A stretch of DNA of 8,980 nucleotides from Lachnospiraceae bacterium UBA3732 (GTDB lineage: Bacteria > Bacillota > Clostridia > Lachnospirales > Lachnospiraceae), in the NCBI GenBank assembly GCA_002372545.1, contig DFHD01000092.1, positions 1 through 8,980 of the forward strand. The letters run 5' to 3'. Shown one piece after another: positions 1-7,207 of this stretch. A program made the translations under genes and the position numbers. Under the pieces are notes generated by a model. It did not search any database and had not been told where the DNA came from. It was given only the letters and a program-made list of their open reading frames with translations. Numbering within the stretch: the stretch's first letter is position 1; every line of letters begins with the position of its first letter.

Positions 1-1279
1 CCTCATGAAGGTGGACAGGGATGCGTATGATCTGCCGGATTATAAGGATGCGCTGGAAAAATATGCCGCATACCGGGAGGCAGTGGAAAAGGGGTATATC
101 GAGAGTGCTTATGCGGTAGGCTTCGGCGGTGTTGTGGAGGCTGTCAGCAAGATGGCCTTCGGAAACAAGCTGGGTGCCGCGCTGGATGATAAGACCATTT
201 CCGCGGAGGGACTTCTGGAGAAGGCCTATGGCGCGATCCTGATGGAGGTGAAGCCTGCCAATCTGCCGGATCTGAAGCTGCCGGCTGCCGTGATCGGCTT
301 TGTACAGGAGAATCCCGTATTCAGCTACGGCGATATGCAGCTGCCGCTGGAAGAGGCACTTCAGGCATGGAATAAGACACTGAAGAAGGTATTCCCCGTT
401 TCCTCCGGCGTGGAGCAGAAGGAGATCGATACCGGTCTTTATGAAGAAAAGCATGTTTACGTATGTAAGAATAAAGTGGCGAAGCCCCGGGTATTCATTC
501 CGGCCTTCCCCGGCACCAACTGTGAGGATGATACGACAAGAGCCTTCCTCCGGGCAGGTGCGGATGTGCATACTGTTGTTCTGAACAATATGGATGCTGA
601 GGGCATCCGGGATTCCGTGGAGGTCTTTGCAAAGGAAATCCGGGAAGCACAGATCGTTATGATCCCCGGCGGCTTCTCCGGCGGTGATGAGCCGGACGGC
701 AGCGCAAAATTCATTGCCACAACCTTCCGGAACGAGAAGCTGGCAGAGGAGATCCGGAAGCTGCTGAGTGAGAGAGACGGCCTTATGCTGGGTATCTGCA
801 ACGGCTTCCAGGCTTTGATCAAGCTGGGACTTCTTCCTTACGGCGAGATCCGTCCGCAAAGCGAGAATTCACCCACTTTGGCCAGAAATGCCATCGGACG
901 TCATCAGTCCCGCATGGCTTATACCAAGGTGGTTTCCAACAAGTCGCCCTGGCTGCAGAAGGCTGAGCTGGGCGGGGTATATGCGATTCCCATGTCCCAT
1001 GGCGAGGGCCGGTTTGTGGCAAATGATGAGTGGCTGAAGAAGCTCTTTGCCAACGGTCAGGTGGCAACCCAGTACGTGGATCCGGAGGGAAATCCCACCA
1101 TGGACGAGGATTATAATGTCAACGGCTCCTACATGGCAATCGAAGGCATCACCAGTCCTGACGGAAGGATCCTGGGTAAGATGGGTCATTCCGAGAGAAG
1201 AGCAGTGGGTGATTATATCAATATCTATGGCGAGAAGGATCAGAAGATCATGGAGAGCGGTGTGGCTTACTTCTTATAA
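1..1279 (+). CDS. purL: Phosphoribosylformylglycinamidine synthase, C-terminal part (5' truncated by window)
   Basis: PurL makes FGAM from FGAR, ATP and glutamine in step four of purine synthesis, in the cytoplasm. The frame is open to the left edge, so the ATG at 5 is internal and the true start lies upstream. Numbering from that ATG, residues 1 to about 130 are the end of the second AIRS-type synthetase domain. From about 160 (KPRVFIPAFPGTNCEDD) to the end is a class I glutamine amidotransferase domain. The nucleophile is C265 in GICNGFQ. H395 and E397 in MGHSERR complete the triad, 130 residues later, close to the spacing in enteric PurL. The conserved SHGEGRF element sits at 331-337. Synthetase and glutaminase on one chain is the fused large PurL type, unlike the PurS/PurQ/PurL split of Bacillus. 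The domain looks intact. Family identity is very secure; the missing N-terminal part cannot be judged. Confidence 0.97.
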   Translation, partial: LMKVDRDAYDLPDYKDALEKYAAYREAVEKGYIESAYAVGFGGVVEAVSKMAFGNKLGAALDDKTISAEGLLEKAYGAILMEVKPANLPDLKLPAAVIGFVQENPVFSYGDMQLPLEEALQAWNKTLKKVFPVSSGVEQKEIDTGLYEEKHVYVCKNKVAKPRVFIPAFPGTNCEDDTTRAFLRAGADVHTVVLNNMDAEGIRDSVEVFAKEIREAQIVMIPGGFSGGDEPDGSAKFIATTFRNEKLAEEIRKLLSERDGLMLGICNGFQALIKLGLLPYGEIRPQSENSPTLARNAIGRHQSRMAYTKVVSNKSPWLQKAELGGVYAIPMSHGEGRFVANDEWLKKLFANGQVATQYVDPEGNPTMDEDYNVNGSYMAIEGITSPDGRILGKMGHSERRAVGDYINIYGEKDQKIMESGVAYFL

Positions 1280-1306
1280 AGCTTATATAAAGCTTATATA
1301 AAGCTT
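1274..1306. repeat. Three tandem copies of an 11-bp unit across the purL stop
   Basis: Copies lie at 1274-1284 (TTATAAAGCTT), 1285-1295 (ATATAAAGCTT) and 1296-1306 (ATATAAAGCTT). The first contains the purL TAA stop; the other two are identical. Each unit carries the palindrome AAGCTT. It looks like replication slippage or local duplication of the gene end. No terminator with a T-run follows it before the next gene, whose ribosome site begins 30 bp later. Confidence 0.9.
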
Positions 1307-1345
1307 GTTCCGCCTCGGGAGACTTCGGACTGACAAGGAGGAGTT

Positions 1346-2068
1346 ATGTCAACTTATGTCATTTCGGACATTCATGGCCAGTATGACCTCTTTCTGTCGC
1401 TTCTGGATCTAATCGATCTTAAAGATGATGATGTGCTCTATATTCTGGGCGATGTTCTGGACAGGGGACCGCATCCCGTCAAAACGATGCTGAAGCTGAT
1501 GGAGATGCCGAATGTCATCTGCATTGCAGGCAATCATGAGCTTATGGCCATCGAGTGTCTGGATGTTCTTACGCAGGAGATCACAGAGGCTTCCATTGAA
1601 AAGCTGGACCGGGAAACGCTGGATAATATTCTGAACTGGCAGTATAACGGAAGCAGGACTACGCTTATGGAGTTCCGTGAGCTGGACCGGGAAACGCAGC
1701 ATGAGATGATGGAATTTATAAAGGATTTCGATCTTTATGCGGAGGTAACGGCAGGCGGCAGGGATTATGTCCTTGTCCATGCCGGGCTGGGAAACTTCTC
1801 ACCGGAGAAGGAGCTTTGGGAATACAGCCTGCACGAGCTGATCTGGACGCGGCCGGACTATAATGAGCAGTATTATCCGGATAAATATGTGGTGACCGGT
1901 CATACCCCGACCCGGTTCATAGAGGAGAATCCCCGGCCGGACAGGATCTTCAGAAATAAGAATCATATCGCCATTGACTGCGGGGCGAATATTCCCGGCG
2001 GAAGGCTTGCGGCCATCTGCCTGGATACGGATGAGGAGTTTTATGTGGATAACCCGGAGAAGGGATAG
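1346..2068 (+). CDS. PPP-family metallophosphatase (serine/threonine protein phosphatase-like)
   Basis: A 240-aa calcineurin-like phosphoesterase carrying the three PPP signatures in order: SDIHG (D8, H10), GDVLDRG (D36, D39) and GNHE (N63, H64). Further metal-binding candidates are H145 in VLVHAGL and H186 in TGHTPT. These residues bind two metal ions that activate water. DRG plus GNHE resembles the phage lambda/PrpA-type protein phosphatases more than ApaH, which usually has GNHD, but hydrolysis of a small substrate such as a dinucleotide polyphosphate cannot be excluded. There is no signal peptide or membrane segment, so it should be cytoplasmic. An AGGAGG site at 1336-1341 fixes the start. 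It lies 66 bp after purL and 106 bp before the moxR-like gene, so its transcriptional grouping is unclear. An in-frame 18-bp direct repeat lies inside it. Confidence 0.88.
   Translation: MSTYVISDIHGQYDLFLSLLDLIDLKDDDVLYILGDVLDRGPHPVKTMLKLMEMPNVICIAGNHELMAIECLDVLTQEITEASIEKLDRETLDNILNWQYNGSRTTLMEFRELDRETQHEMMEFIKDFDLYAEVTAGGRDYVLVHAGLGNFSPEKELWEYSLHELIWTRPDYNEQYYPDKYVVTGHTPTRFIEENPRPDRIFRNKNHIAIDCGANIPGGRLAAICLDTDEEFYVDNPEKG
1602..1697 (+). repeat. 18-bp direct repeat inside the phosphatase gene
   Basis: The sequence AGCTGGACCGGGAAACGC occurs exactly at 1602-1619 and 1680-1697, 78 bp (26 codons) apart and in frame, so LDRET appears twice in the protein. It lies in the variable helical region between the GNHE motif and the second metal-binding histidine. 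It may be a partial internal duplication or chance use of the same codons. Confidence 0.8.
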
Positions 2069-2174
2069 CGGCAGAATGCTTTTTCCGTAAAGCTGAAGCA
2101 GGACGCATATGGACAGAATGTAAGGGCGGCCGGGGAATGACTGATCTGCATATAAAACGCGAGAGGATTTCAAA

Positions 2175-3128
2175 ATGAGTGAGATGACCAGGGTGCAGGA
2201 AATATACCATCGTCTTCTGGATAATGTAAAAACGGTCATGCTGGGCAGTGAGGAAGTATTCACCCTTCTTTTTTCCGCCATGCTTTCCGGTGGGCATGTT
2301 CTGATGGAGGATATGCCGGGAACAGGCAAGACCACTCTGGCCAGAGCAACGGCCCAGTTAGTGGGAGCGGGCTTCAAGCGTGTACAGTTTACGCCGGATC
2401 TTTTGCCCCAGGATATCACCGGTCTGAATATTTACAGCCAGAAGGATGAGGAATTCCATCTGGTGAAGGGGCCTGTTTTTACCAATATCCTTTTAGCGGA
2501 CGAGATCAACCGGGCAACGCCCCGGACACAGGCGGCGCTTTTGGAGGCCATGGAGGAAAGGAGTGTGACCATCGATGGAGAGACGCTTTCCCTTCCTTCC
2601 CCCTTTTTTGTCATTGCAACGGAAAATCCGCTGGAGATAGCGGGAACCTTTCCGCTGCCCGAGGCGCAGCTGGACCGGTTTCTTTTGAAACTTACCATGG
2701 GCAGGCTCTCTCGGGATATGGAAATGGGCATTCTGGCCCGGTTCATCCGGGAGGAGCCGCTGAAACAGCTGGGCGCAGTATGTACGGGCGAAGAGCTGGA
2801 AGAGGCAGGGCGCCTTATCCGCGAGGTTACTGTGCGTGAGGCGGTAATGGGATATCTCACGGATGTGGCGGATGCCACGCGCCATGATCCTGCCATTGCC
2901 GTGGGCGTAAGTCCCAGAGGAACGCTCATGCTGATGCGCATGGCGCAGGCCTTTGCTGCGGTATCCGGCAGGGATTACGTGCTTCCGGAGGATGTACAGT
3001 ATCTTGCTCCCTATGTGTTTGCCCACCGTATCCGGCTTTCCTCCGGGCGCCTGGGACTTGAGGAGCAGAGGGCAGCCGTTGCGGCAGCCGTAAAGACCGT
3101 TGCCGTTCCCGTGGAGGACTGGAAATGA
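2175..3128 (+). CDS. MoxR-family AAA+ ATPase
   Basis: A 317-aa soluble AAA+ ATPase of the MoxR type, a family thought to act as chaperones that mature or activate partner proteins, often von Willebrand A-like ones. Walker A is MPGTGKTT with K52. Walker B is LLADEINRA with D109 and E110. Sensor 1 is ATENP with N151, followed by LDRF (166-169), and sensor 2 is SPRGT with R248. Length and motif order are typical, and all catalytic residues are present. GAGAGG about 8 bp upstream of the ATG supports the start. The preceding 106 bp holds no gene that I can see. The stop overlaps the next start by 4 bp (ATGA), so it is almost certainly co-translated with the DUF58 gene, its usual partner. The substrate is not deducible from sequence. 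Confidence 0.93.
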   Translation: MSEMTRVQEIYHRLLDNVKTVMLGSEEVFTLLFSAMLSGGHVLMEDMPGTGKTTLARATAQLVGAGFKRVQFTPDLLPQDITGLNIYSQKDEEFHLVKGPVFTNILLADEINRATPRTQAALLEAMEERSVTIDGETLSLPSPFFVIATENPLEIAGTFPLPEAQLDRFLLKLTMGRLSRDMEMGILARFIREEPLKQLGAVCTGEELEEAGRLIREVTVREAVMGYLTDVADATRHDPAIAVGVSPRGTLMLMRMAQAFAAVSGRDYVLPEDVQYLAPYVFAHRIRLSSGRLGLEEQRAAVAAAVKTVAVPVEDWK

Positions 3129-4243
3129 AACTCCTTTCCGCCGTGATCATTCTGATCGCCATTTACATATTCCAGAAGGTCCTGTACCGGAAAAACTGGG
3201 ACAGGGAGCTTTCTGCGGAGCTTTCCTTCAGCAAAAACCATATGGAATGCGGAGAAAAGGCAGAGCTCTTGGAGGTGATCTCCAATAATAAGCTGCTGCC
3301 TCTTCCTGTGTTCCATTTTAAGTTTTCCCTGGACCGGTCTCTGGTATTTGAAAATATGGAAAATGCATCGGTGACCGACCGCTTTCATAAAAACGAGATC
3401 TTTTCGGTTATGGGCCGGGAAAAGGTGACCCGGCGCATGAGCTTTCGTGCGGAAAAGAGGGGCATCTTTCAGGTGGAGAGTGCCTCGATCCTGGTGCGCG
3501 ATTTTTTTCTGACCAGTACCTTTGCCAAAATGGTGGAGTGCCGCAGCAGCCTTATGGTCTTTCCGTCCAAGCTGAGCGCGGCCGTACTGGAGCCCTTTAT
3601 GCGAGGCATTATGGGCGAGCTGGAAGCGAGAAGAAGTGTTGTAGAGGACATGAGCTTTTTCCGCGGTATCCGCGAGTACCGCTCCACAGACAGCATGCGG
3701 GCCGTTAACTGGAAGGCCTCCGCACGCAGGGGAGAGTTGATGGTGAATATGTTCGGCTGGTCAATGGATGCCCGGGTGATGCTCCTTCTTAACCTGGATA
3801 CGGATGTGATGGTGGAAACGGAGCGCATGCAGGAAACGGCCATCAGTCTCTGCTCCACGATCGCCCGCGAGCTTCTGGAGAGAAAGGTGGCCGTATCCCT
3901 TCTGACGAACGGACTGGATGCGGATAAGCAGCCGGTTCCGGCTGTATCCTACGGGGCGGAGCTTTCTCATGGCTTGACCATCGACGAAAGCCTGACCAGG
4001 GTATGCGGGAGCGGAAAAAAGGATATGTTTCTGGACGAGGTGGATGCCCTTTGGAAAACGCCCCGCCCGGAAATCGTTTATCTGATCGTCTCTCCCTATC
4101 AGAAACAGGATCTGCTGGAAAGAATAGACCGGGCAGGAGAACGCGGAGACAGCGTAATGATGATCGTTCCCTATTATGATGAGTTCGGTTATAAGAAGGT
4201 CCGGGATAACGTAAGAGGATGGGAGGTGCCGCTGCATGGATAA
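3125..4243 (+). CDS. DUF58 domain protein, membrane-anchored
   Basis: A 372-aa protein with one N-terminal hydrophobic segment (about residues 3-19, LLSAVIILIAIYIFQ), then a soluble region. The DUF58 hallmark is at 182-204: IREYRSTDSMRAVNWKASA followed by RRGE, matching the family pattern REY.. D..R.I.WKA.ARR. The fold after it resembles a von Willebrand A domain (VMLLLNLDTD at 218-227), but the metal-site signature DxSxS is replaced by DTD. Members of this family are encoded next to MoxR ATPases and are presumed to be their clients at the membrane. Function is unknown; links to cell-wall or envelope processes in related loci are association only. Its start overlaps the moxR stop by 4 bp, and its end overlaps the next start by 8 bp, implying translational coupling. 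Confidence 0.9.
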   Translation: MKLLSAVIILIAIYIFQKVLYRKNWDRELSAELSFSKNHMECGEKAELLEVISNNKLLPLPVFHFKFSLDRSLVFENMENASVTDRFHKNEIFSVMGREKVTRRMSFRAEKRGIFQVESASILVRDFFLTSTFAKMVECRSSLMVFPSKLSAAVLEPFMRGIMGELEARRSVVEDMSFFRGIREYRSTDSMRAVNWKASARRGELMVNMFGWSMDARVMLLLNLDTDVMVETERMQETAISLCSTIARELLERKVAVSLLTNGLDADKQPVPAVSYGAELSHGLTIDESLTRVCGSGKKDMFLDEVDALWKTPRPEIVYLIVSPYQKQDLLERIDRAGERGDSVMMIVPYYDEFGYKKVRDNVRGWEVPLHG

Positions 4244-5477
4244 GAGAATGCTTCTTCTCCGGCGGGTCTGCCGGTTTTTCTATACAGGGAATATCTTCCT
4301 TCTTATCATGGAGTTCCTGCTGGTGCTGCTGGGCAGGAAGCCGCTCACCGCTGCAGGCCTTGCGTATTTCTGGGGGATCGCCCTCCTCGTCACGATTTTC
4401 CGGGAAAGGGTGACGAATCTTCTTGTGCTTTTTATCCTGCATGCCGTGATCGCGGTTCCGGTTTATTTTACGGTGGACGACAGCTATGTAAGGACCATGC
4501 TCTTTTTCCTTCTGGCTGCCTATTTTATCCATTCCGCAGATTATATCTTCCGCGGCTATACGGATAAACCGGTGACTGACCTTCCCTGGCCGGTCTTCCT
4601 TCTGGCTGTTGCGGTGATCGGTTGCGGCATGTATATGAAAAGCAGCTTTCTTCTCCGAATCGGATATGTTATTCCGCTGATCCTGTTCCTTCTCTATCTG
4701 GTGATCATGTATCTGGATGGGATGGAGAAATATGTGAACGCCACAAAAAATATCTCCGGCATTCCCAGGGAAAAAATGCTGCAGGCAAATTCCATTCTGA
4801 TCGGCGGGATTTTGATGACGGCGCTGATCCTGATCATCCTTGCCGATTTCCTTGGCTTCGGGGAATCCCTTGCGCGGGCGGGAAGCTGGCTGAAGGGCGT
4901 GGGAAGACTGGCGGGTCTCCTGATCGGAGCGGTCATGAGGTTCTTATACCGTTTTCTGATCAAAGGATCCTATGAACTGCCGGAGGAGGATTCGCAGGAG
5001 CTTTCCCGTGAAGCCGGAAAGGCAGTGAAGGGCATAAGCCAGCTGGACATTATTCTGAAACTCTTTATCGCGGCTCTTGCGGTATGGCTCATGTTCAGGC
5101 TTTTCCGCCGGGTGATGCGGGTATTCCTGATGCGGCACAGGCATCCGGATGAGGTGACGGAACGGATCGTCAGAAAAAAACGGGTGAATGCAGAGAACCG
5201 GGAAAAGGTGCCAAAGGGTGAAGAAAGAGCAGCCTCCATGGCGGAGCGGCTGAGGCGTCTTTACCGGAGAAAGATCCTGGCGGAGAAAAAATACTATATG
5301 CCCGGAGAAACAGACACCACGGAGGATATCCAAAAGAAGCTCCTGCAGAATGATCCCGATCTTTCGGCAGAGGAGCTCGCGGAGCTGACAGAAAGTTACA
5401 GGAGCGTGCGTTACGGAAACCATGTTCCGGACAGGGCGGAGCTGAAGCGGCTTTCGAGGCTTCTGCAAAGGAGATGA
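4236..5477 (+). CDS. Polytopic membrane protein with DUF4129-like C-terminus
   Basis: A 413-aa protein with about nine hydrophobic segments (near 14-33, 41-55, 61-79, 87-105, 117-134, 138-160, 188-209, 222-240 and 274-294). A strongly basic stretch follows, then a cytosolic-looking tail from about 360. The tail (EELAELTESYRSVRYG, ending in R-rich helices) resembles the DUF4129 domain that closes TgpA-type transglutaminases in MoxR/DUF58 loci. The Cys-His-Asp transglutaminase domain normally between membrane part and tail is absent: the segment after 209 goes straight to more membrane helices. The gene may therefore be a TgpA relative that lost or never had the enzyme domain, or a separate scaffold subunit. 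GGGAGG at 4221-4226 and an 8-bp overlap with the DUF58 gene support the start. The DUF4129 assignment is by eye and moderate. Confidence 0.75.
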   Translation: MDKRMLLLRRVCRFFYTGNIFLLIMEFLLVLLGRKPLTAAGLAYFWGIALLVTIFRERVTNLLVLFILHAVIAVPVYFTVDDSYVRTMLFFLLAAYFIHSADYIFRGYTDKPVTDLPWPVFLLAVAVIGCGMYMKSSFLLRIGYVIPLILFLLYLVIMYLDGMEKYVNATKNISGIPREKMLQANSILIGGILMTALILIILADFLGFGESLARAGSWLKGVGRLAGLLIGAVMRFLYRFLIKGSYELPEEDSQELSREAGKAVKGISQLDIILKLFIAALAVWLMFRLFRRVMRVFLMRHRHPDEVTERIVRKKRVNAENREKVPKGEERAASMAERLRRLYRRKILAEKKYYMPGETDTTEDIQKKLLQNDPDLSAEELAELTESYRSVRYGNHVPDRAELKRLSRLLQRR

Positions 5478-5535
5478 GAGACGGGTTCGAACGATTTTAA
5501 AACATCTGCTGAACACTTTCGACTGATTTTTAATA

Positions 5536-5580
5536 CATGAGAAGAGAATGGGATCAGAAAACTCTTCTTACATGATTTTT
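5536..5580 (+). terminator. Candidate weak intrinsic terminator after the MoxR operon
   Basis: AGAAGAG (5540-5546) and CTCTTCT (5562-5568) form a 7-bp stem with a 15-nt loop. CATG on both outer sides (5536-5539, 5571-5574) can add 4 bp across a 2-nt bulge. ATTTTT follows at 5575-5580. The stem is A/T-rich and the loop long, so it would be weak. Its place between the stop at 5477 and the promoter at 5585 suits an operon end. Confidence 0.35.
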
Positions 5581-5584
5581 CCTA

Positions 5585-5614
5585 TTGTCAGCAGGGCAAA
5601 CAATGTGATAAAAT
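5585..5614 (+). promoter_or_regulatory. Candidate sigma-A promoter of the leuCDB operon
   Basis: TTGTCA at 5585-5590 (5 of 6 to the -35 consensus) is followed after 18 bp by TAAAAT at 5609-5614 (5 of 6 to the -10). A TG lies a few bases upstream of the -10. Transcription would start near 5621, leaving a leader of about 38 nt before leuC. That is too short for a T-box or peptide attenuator, and no T-box consensus is visible, so control may act at the promoter by a protein. This is inference from sequence only. Confidence 0.5.
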
Positions 5615-5658
5615 CTATAGAATGCATTAGTAATAAGAGAAAACGGGAGGCGTTTATT

Positions 5659-6924
5659 ATGGGAATGACAATGACACAGAAGATTCTGGCGGCGCATGCA
5701 GGTCTGGAAAGCGTAAAGCCCGGCGACCTGATCGAGGCGAAGCTGGATCTGGTTCTGGGTAACGACGTAACAACGCCCGTTGCGATCAATGAGCTTTCCA
5801 AGTTCAAAAAGAAAACCGTATTTGATAATACAAAGATCGCTCTTGTCATGGATCACTTTACCCCCAACAAGGATATAAAAAGTGCCGAGCACGTAAAGCA
5901 GGTTCGCGACTTTTCCAAGGCAAATCATATTGTCAATTATTTTGATGTCGGACAGATGGGTATCGAGCATGCACTGCTCCCGGAAAAGGGACTGGTGACC
6001 GCAGGCGACTGCGTGATCGGCGCGGATTCCCATACCTGTACCTATGGCGCGCTTGGCGCTTTCTCCACCGGTGTGGGAAGTACGGATATGGCTGCCGGCA
6101 TGGTGACCGGAAAGGCCTGGTTCAAGGTTCCTTCGGCGATCCGTTTTGAACTGAAGGGCGAAAAGGCACCCTGGATCAGCGGCAAGGATCTCATCCTGCA
6201 TATCATCGGCATGATCGGCGTGGATGGCGCGCGGTATATGTCCATGGAGTTTACGGGAGAGGGCGTGAAGAGCCTGACGATGGATGACCGTTTTACGGTA
6301 TCCAATATGGCGATCGAGGCCGGTGCCAAGAACGGAATCTTCCCCGTTGACAGCCAGACACTGGAATATATTAAAGAGCATTCAGCAAAGCCCTTTGTCG
6401 CTTACGAAGCTGATCCGGATGCAGAGTATGAGGCAGTGTACGAGATCGACCTCAGTACACTTCGTCCCACGGTGGCATTCCCTCATCTGCCGGAAAATAC
6501 AAAGACTATCGATGAGGTGGGCGACATCTCCATCGATCAGGTTGTGATCGGTTCCTGTACGAACGGCCGGATCTCCGATATGCGGATCGCAGCGGATATC
6601 ATGAACGGCAGGAAGTGCGCCCCTTGGGTAAGAGTGATCGTGATTCCCGGAACCCAGGAGGTTTACAGGCAGATGCTCCGCGAAGGACTGGCAGAGATCT
6701 TTATCGACGCGGGCGCAATTGTTTCCACACCCACCTGCGGCCCCTGCCTTGGCGGCCATATGGGTATTCTTGCACATGGAGAAAGATCTGTTTCCACGAC
6801 AAACCGGAATTTTGTGGGTCGTATGGGTGCCATTGATTCCGAAATCTATCTGGCAAGCCCGGCCGTAGCAGCCGCGTCTGCAATCACAGGTAAAATTTCC
6901 TCACCTGAGGAACTGGAAGCGTAA
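5659..6924 (+). CDS. leuC: 3-isopropylmalate dehydratase, large subunit
   Basis: The large subunit of isopropylmalate isomerase, which interconverts 2- and 3-isopropylmalate through a dehydrated intermediate in leucine synthesis. It carries the 4Fe-4S cluster and works with LeuD. The cluster cysteines are C300 (GSCTNGR), C360 and C363 (TCGPCLGG). Other aconitase-family signatures are DSHTCTYGALGAFSTG and the final RNFVGRMG with SPAVAAASA. At 421 aa it is the short LeuC class of archaea and clostridia, not the roughly 466-aa enteric form. An in-frame ATG at 5548 would add 37 residues, but I chose 5659: it has a GGGAGG site at 5645-5650, begins MGMTMTQKILAAHAG as homologues do, and 5548 lies upstream of the likely promoter. 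It is the first gene of the operon, separated from its partner leuD by an unusual 390-bp insert. Confidence 0.97.
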   Translation: MGMTMTQKILAAHAGLESVKPGDLIEAKLDLVLGNDVTTPVAINELSKFKKKTVFDNTKIALVMDHFTPNKDIKSAEHVKQVRDFSKANHIVNYFDVGQMGIEHALLPEKGLVTAGDCVIGADSHTCTYGALGAFSTGVGSTDMAAGMVTGKAWFKVPSAIRFELKGEKAPWISGKDLILHIIGMIGVDGARYMSMEFTGEGVKSLTMDDRFTVSNMAIEAGAKNGIFPVDSQTLEYIKEHSAKPFVAYEADPDAEYEAVYEIDLSTLRPTVAFPHLPENTKTIDEVGDISIDQVVIGSCTNGRISDMRIAADIMNGRKCAPWVRVIVIPGTQEVYRQMLREGLAEIFIDAGAIVSTPTCGPCLGGHMGILAHGERSVSTTNRNFVGRMGAIDSEIYLASPAVAAASAITGKISSPEELEA

Positions 6925-7058
6925 ATAGTTTCTCTTTACGACTACAAAAGTAGTGAGGCAGGGTGAGTGCGAGTAAGTCTCTTCGGGACACTGCTCGCGC
7001 ACGAACACGGGTTACCCCTAGCGGCCGCTTCGCAAAAAACGCTCCGCTCGCTAAACTC

Positions 7059-7090
7059 TCACTTCGTGTCCAAAGAACGGACACTCGTGA
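7059..7090 (+). other. Core hairpin A of the element
   Basis: TCAC (7059-7062) and GTGTCC (7066-7071) pair with GGACAC (7079-7084) and GTGA (7087-7090). That gives 10 base pairs around a small internal loop (TTC opposite TC) and a 7-nt AAAGAAC apical loop. A weaker hairpin precedes it: AGCGG (7020-7024) with CCGCT (7044-7048). Confidence 0.8.
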
Positions 7091-7107
7091 ATCGTTAAGC
7101 GCCGCAC

Positions 7108-7207
7108 GCGCACAATTCGAAGAATTGTGTGTCTGCGAAGGCAGATGCGTTCTGCAACGCAGAACCAAGACTTGCGTAGCAAGGCTTGCAAATCGCAAAG
7201 CGATTTG
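7108..7207 (+). other. Run of five adjacent perfect or near-perfect mini-hairpins
   Basis: Head-to-tail hairpins, nearly without spacers. (1) CACAATTC-GAA-GAATTGTG (7111-7129), extendable by three pairs from 7108 to 7132. (2) TCTGC-GAAG-GCAGA (7132-7145). (3) GTTCTGC-AAC-GCAGAAC (7149-7165), competing with TGCGTT-CTGC-AACGCA (7146-7161). (4) CTTGC-GTA-GCAAG (7171-7183), extended by CAAG/CTTG across an A-G mismatch to 7166-7188. (5) CAAATCGC-AAA-GCGATTTG (7189-7207). Loops are 3-4 nt. Such tight tri-loops, especially GNA closed by C-G, are known to be very stable in single-stranded DNA. Confidence 0.92.

Noticed and set aside
457..822. Long minus-strand open frames under purL and under the other plus-strand genes
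   Set aside because: They mirror well-supported plus-strand genes, have no recognisable protein motifs, and are expected in this type of codon use.
2079..2093. Hairpin GCTTT/AAAGC after the phosphatase as a terminator
   Set aside because: Only 5 mostly A-T pairs and no T-run after it.
2151..2156. TATAAA as a -10 box for the MoxR operon
   Set aside because: No -35-like hexamer lies at suitable spacing (about 2128-2133 is CG-rich), so the promoter is not supportable.
5485..5492. GTTCGAAC, resembling a tRNA T-loop
   Set aside because: An isolated 8-bp palindrome with no acceptor, D or anticodon arms around it.
5548..5658. N-terminal extension of LeuC from an upstream ATG at 5548
   Set aside because: It lacks a ribosome site, lies upstream of and across the likely promoter, and the extra 37 residues do not resemble LeuC, whereas the 5659 start has GGGAGG and the family N-terminus.
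7094..7100. Integron attC-like core (GTTAAGC)
   Set aside because: A 7-base degenerate match only; no paired RYYYAAC at the proper place and no integrase or cassette context.
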